Below, piece after piece: positions 59,892-64,000 of a stretch of DNA of 64,000 nucleotides; position 1 is the first letter of the stretch, and each line of letters begins with the position of its first letter. This stretch comes from Paramecium octaurelia (taxonomy: Eukaryota > Ciliophora > Oligohymenophorea > Peniculida > Parameciidae). A program made the position numbers and the translations under genes. The DNA lies in assembly GCA_905182995.1 (NCBI GenBank), contig CAJJDP010000024.1:617785-681784 (forward strand), given 5' to 3'. The notes beneath the pieces were generated by a model. That model had not been told where the DNA came from and searched no databases. It saw only the letters and a program-made list of their open reading frames with translations.

Positions 59892-62800
59892 TCAATTGCT
59901 AATTAATGATTCTTTATCATGAATTATTCTTCTATTGTCCTCCATTTATAATATTAAATTTTATAATGTAAATTTTTTATTGCTCACTAACTATATATAA
60001 ATATTTATAATTTTCAACTCATTGTTGCTTCTCATAGTTTTTAAAGTTAAAAATGCTGATAAACTAAATACAAATTCGAAGACAATAAATATCAACGCAA
60101 TCACATTTATTATTATCTCTAAAATTACAACATAAGTTTATAAGACTATGAAAAATATATAAAGGAATATGCAAGGGAAAATCAGTAAAACAAACCTAAA
60201 ATAGTTATTTTGGGTACCATAAAATTTATGATGGAGATTCAGTTTTATTGCCAATCGATCCTAATATCAATCGAGGGAATTAGCAGAATGCCAATAAAAA
60301 TTGTAAGAATATTTCAATTCCTATTTTATTTGGAGGGTAAAATAATCCATACCCCTTGTAAATAAAGACAATTATTTCTATTATGAAATATAAAATCTTC
60401 AAAAAATTAATTAATTTTAGCTGTACTTAACAAATATAAGGAAATAAAAAACAAAAATATTAAAAAGACAATCCCTAAAGTAATCAAATAGTAATAATCC
60501 AGTTAGAAATAATCCAAAATAATTTAAAAAGCAAAAATAATACTTGCAACAGAACATAAAATTAAAATAGTATGATAGATTTAGTTCCTTATGTGGTAAG
60601 AGGCCCCATAATCAAAGGCTATAGATCTTAACATACTCCAGGCCTCTATGGTTCTTGGACAATTGATATCAATTGTTGGTGTTAATTTAAATTCATTACA
60701 ACGTACTCTTTTTGTGCTGATTAAATAATACACTTAATCTAATAAAAATATTTTTCTTTTCATATCTTCAAGTGAAATCAGTAGGTATAAGAATATGCAA
60801 TTAAATTAAAGAATCTAAAATACTCCACAGATGATATTCAAGAATATTTCAGCTGGGTTTTATAGATATCTCTCATAAGCTAAAACTTTTGGAGTGATTA
60901 CAACAATAAAGCTGATTAGGAGAGCCACGCTAACTTGATTTTTTCTTGTGTTTAGCTGTTAATACGAATCAATAAAATAGGAAATCAAATTTATTCCACT
61001 ATAAGTCCCCTTAGAGGGAGATTTAATTAGGTTTCTTTGTCATCAAATAATGCATTTTGTGTTTCTTTTAATGGTTCAACTAAAAAATCAAAGTAAAAGA
61101 ATTATGTATCAAAACCATGTCTTTTGGCTGCTTTTGCTATTTCTAAATTTTTGATTTTTTTGGATTGAATTGCCCAATCAAATAATACAACATCAAAATA
61201 AATAATGTTCTTACTTAAAAGTGTATTTTCATATAGTGCAACTCGCTCCTCATTAAGAGTGGAGAATTTGGCAGCAACTATAATAGATCTGGTTAATAAT
61301 GAAAACCATAATTGACCGATTTCTAATGAGGAAAGAGATTTGAAATAAAAATACATTAAAAGGCAAACTATATGTCCTACCCATTAAATATATTAAAAAA
61401 CTACATCTTATCTACAGGACCAAAATCCTAAGTTAAACATTAAAGCTGGTTTATTAACAAGGAATAGATAAACAAATGGTCCAAAAATGTAAAACATCTA
61501 ACTTTAAAAATTTAAATCTTACCAGCTAATAAATATAGAACTTTATAAAATGAGTCATAATGAACTCAGCCTTGTAAGATAAATCTTGCTTCTATTTTTG
61601 GCATTTTGTTTCATGAAATGGTGTTTCATCAATTGTTGAATTAAGTTTATAAAATAGTGCTTATAATTCAAAGTCTTCTTCAGGCTATATTTTTTCTTTT
61701 GTAACCGCAACAGTAACAATTCAACTTCCAGAGGGAGCTGGGGAATCCTCTTATTTTTAAGTATTTATTTCTTCCATTTAAATAAATTAATAGTAAAGTT
61801 AAAATTAGGATCATAAAAATCATTATAAAAACAACTTTGCTTGATTCTTATAGAGTTGTAATTTTAAAATCTTTTCTGGATCATCCTCCTGGAAATAGAC
61901 AACTGCTTTTTCTACCCAAAAATCTTTTTTCTTGTTATTTGATTGTAAATTCATCATGAAATGCAACTACTTTATTTATAATTCTTACTTTTTTTGCATT
62001 TTTCACAAGAGCTTTAATAACAGGCATTTCAGTGAGATCTTATGCAGTTTTACCTGCAACAGTTTTAATAGAAGGATTAGCCTGATAAACTAATAATACC
62101 CTAACAATATCACAATTGTTATTTTTAGCTGCTAAATGCAAAGGAGTTCTTCCCACTAAAAATATTAATTATATTACTCATGTCCCTTGCATCCAAATCG
62201 GCACCATTTTCCACCAATACTTTAATCGCTTCAATAGAATTAATACTAACAGCATGATGCAAGGCAGTTTTTTATTAATTATCCCTATCATAAACGTGAA
62301 ATCTACAATCACGTAACATATTTTCAATTTCCCTTATATTATCAGCTTTGACTTGCCTAAAGAATTCAACACTGTTGGGTCTTTCGTATGCTTAAGTTGG
62401 AAACACTTAATTGTTTACTACATCCTCTAATGTAATGTTAAATCTTTTCAATTTATCCATGAAATTCCTTAATGCCTTCATCACTCTCAGTTTTAAATCA
62501 GCTTTAGCATCTTCATCTAGTTTAGTAACCTAGTCACTTTGCAATCTAGCAGAGGATTAAGATTTCATAGTTCTTAAAGTTCTTAAGGCAGATTAAGGGT
62601 ATTATTGTTGCGATTATAATGCTTTTTTATTCTTTCTTACATGATTCATTGTATATTTCACTTCCCTTATATCCTCGCGAAATTTCTTAACATTTGTTAT
62701 CATCCCATTTACAAGTTTCTACTCCTCTTTTATCAACTATTCAGTCTATTCCTTCATTCTACCGTCTATTTTATCCTGAATTATTCTAAATGATTAGCAA

Positions 62801-63661
62801 AATTCTACTTAAAAAATTAATCCATCTAAGATTTTGGAATGAAGACATCAAAATCTTAATTTTCTTCTGTTTTTTATCTCTATTAAGTCACCTAATCTAT
62901 CATCATCTCGTGTTTTTAACCATAATTTCTCTTAAATATAATATTCTTCTCTTAAGTTGGTTTTCTGTATTTGGAAAATCTGATTTGATCAATGAATCTA
63001 TTTTATAGGTTCTCAAATTCTCCTTCATCATCAGAGGCATACAATGCTTTTGACATTTCTTTCGCAGATTATTATAAAGCTTATGCAGATTTCTCCATCT
63101 GAATTATTGATTCATAGCTATTCTTTTCTAGATTTCCATTTAAAAAATTGGCAACAATCTTACCAGTGGTACTTTGCTAGTGTTACATTATTGCACATAA
63201 AAAGTGAGTTTATTCTAATAGTTTTTCTTTTGATTCCTCGTTCTTAATAGAATGAGGCTAACTTGTATTATTTGTATTAATATTTCTCAAATTAGTAACT
63301 TTATTTCCTCTTTTCAAAGGTGGCTTATTAGGTGCCAATTAAACAGTTTCTAGTTTGTTTTTGTAAGATGTCTATACATTATTTTTCTTCAGACCAATCA
63401 TTTAATCTGGATCAGGAGAAAATGAATAATATTTTGGTGACTATGTTGGTGAACAGTTATAACTGATAACGTTTGTGGAATTGGTTGGACTAGCTTATAA
63501 CAATGTCGAAGTTTTTGATATATTTGGGTAGCTTGTTGTTAGTGTGCTTTTTACAATTTAGATGCTGTAGCATTTCGAAATTTCTTTTATTTAGACGCAA
63601 CTTGTATTTCTAATCTCAATCTAGCTTGCTCTTGTGCCAGCATATGTCCTAATTTTATCAT
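59892..63661 (-). CDS. Ankyrin-repeat multi-pass membrane protein
   Basis: From ATG 63661 (MIKLGHMLAQEQARLRLEIQ) a long polar and coiled-coil N-terminus leads to ankyrin repeats near 62050-62300 (TALHHAVSINSIEAIKVLVE, NGADLDARD, GRTPLHLAAKNNNCDIVRVL). Then come FWVEKAVVYFQEDDPEKILK and many hydrophobic segments: YIFGPFVYLFLVNKPALMF, VSVALLISFIVVITPKVLAY, ILILCSVASIIFAFQIILDY, VLLIFPCIFLYIFFIVLQTY, IIINVIALIFIVFEFVFSLS. A conserved-looking block NEFKLTPTIDINCPRTIEAW lies between. The end is TGA 59892-59894. Introns are clear near 61520 and 60204, but the joins at about 60960-61010 and 60310-60350 are not clean, so two adjacent genes (with a stop at 60985) or a frameshift remain possible. Ankyrin plus many membrane passes recalls TRP-like channels, but no pore motif was identified. 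Confidence 0.6.
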
Positions 63662-64000
63662 TTTTATTTTTTATTAATAAATTTTAGTCCTCTTTAATCT
63701 TTGGTCAGTAAAAAATCAAATAAAAGGGATCTTATAGAATAACTCATTAATAAAATTCTTGAAATACTTAAATGATATTATGGTTTAAGCTATTTATACA
63801 AGCATTTCTATAATTATATTATAACTAACTAAGATTTGATAATTTACAAAAATTATTGTATTCATTCAATTTTTCAAAACCCAATCATATCAAAATATTT
63901 ATTTATACTATAGTGAAACAAAGATTTTCTATTTTTTACTTTTATCATTTTTAATAAAAAATTCATTAACTTATTTAAAGTAACAAATATTCTCATTTAC
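63662..64000. other. AT-rich right edge
   Basis: About 340 bases upstream of the ankyrin gene start. No coding frame, RNA gene or repeat is visible; it likely includes that gene's promoter. Confidence 0.5.

Noticed and set aside
59892-61010. Naming the ankyrin membrane protein a TRP channel
   Set aside because: Ankyrin repeats plus membrane segments fit superficially, but there is no identifiable TRP box or pore loop and the exon joints are unresolved.
1-64000. CRISPR arrays, prokaryotic operons, LTR or other mobile elements, telomere repeats
   Set aside because: No regularly spaced repeats, no reverse transcriptase, integrase or transposase motifs, and no long runs of CCCCAA or CCCAAA type repeats were seen. 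Genes have spliceosomal introns and eukaryotic families.

Overview
The window is ciliate nuclear DNA, very probably the somatic (macronuclear) genome of a Paramecium species. The base composition is very AT-rich. Real genes read through in-frame TAA and TAG as glutamine and end only at TGA. Most introns are tiny (about 20-35 nt, GTA...TAG). Gene spacing is often under 200 nt. I saw no transposon, viral element, CRISPR array or telomere repeat. All exon structures come from hand translation, so start and stop coordinates are firmer than internal splice sites.

Left part (1-12,000): two minus-strand coiled-coil or low-complexity genes (the first runs off the edge), a mitochondrial IF-3, two plus-strand coiled-coil genes, an EF-hand gene head-to-head with an IQ-motif (SPATA17-like) gene, a malectin-domain membrane protein, and two unrecognised minus genes. 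From 12,019 to 15,198 there is one clear small gene (MGSAC start) between stretches that look like decayed coding sequence.

Centre (15,199-44,317): Vps10/sortilin receptor, ANP32-like protein, a 64-codon gene, PTPA (PP2A activator), PP2C phosphatase, RRP12, a B-box protein, a large unknown gene, a protein kinase with an N-terminal PH-like region, a probable pseudogene, tRNA-Val(AAC), TRAPPC1/Bet5, TBP, a Gln/Pro-rich coiled-coil gene, an unknown gene, a secreted DnaJ (ERdj3 type), a three-KH-domain RNA-binding protein and a large axonemal-dynein-light-chain-domain (AXDND1-like) protein.

Right part (44,318-64,000): a very large multi-pass PAS protein of the ciliate TmcB type, an ABCC-transporter remnant and another decaying gene, a Pro/Tyr-rich zinc-knuckle gene, a coiled-coil gene, a secreted discoidin-like protein, ribosomal protein eL32 inside a 1,354-bp segment printed twice around a single N, a cyclin-like pseudogene, and an ankyrin-repeat multi-pass membrane protein.

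The genes are mostly housekeeping (translation, transcription, ribosome assembly, ER folding, trafficking) and cilia-related. I found no operon or defence-like cluster. The notable signals are the repeated segment at the N, several genes whose coding frame is interrupted by TGA (gene decay, as expected after the whole-genome duplications known in Paramecium), and very short divergent promoters.
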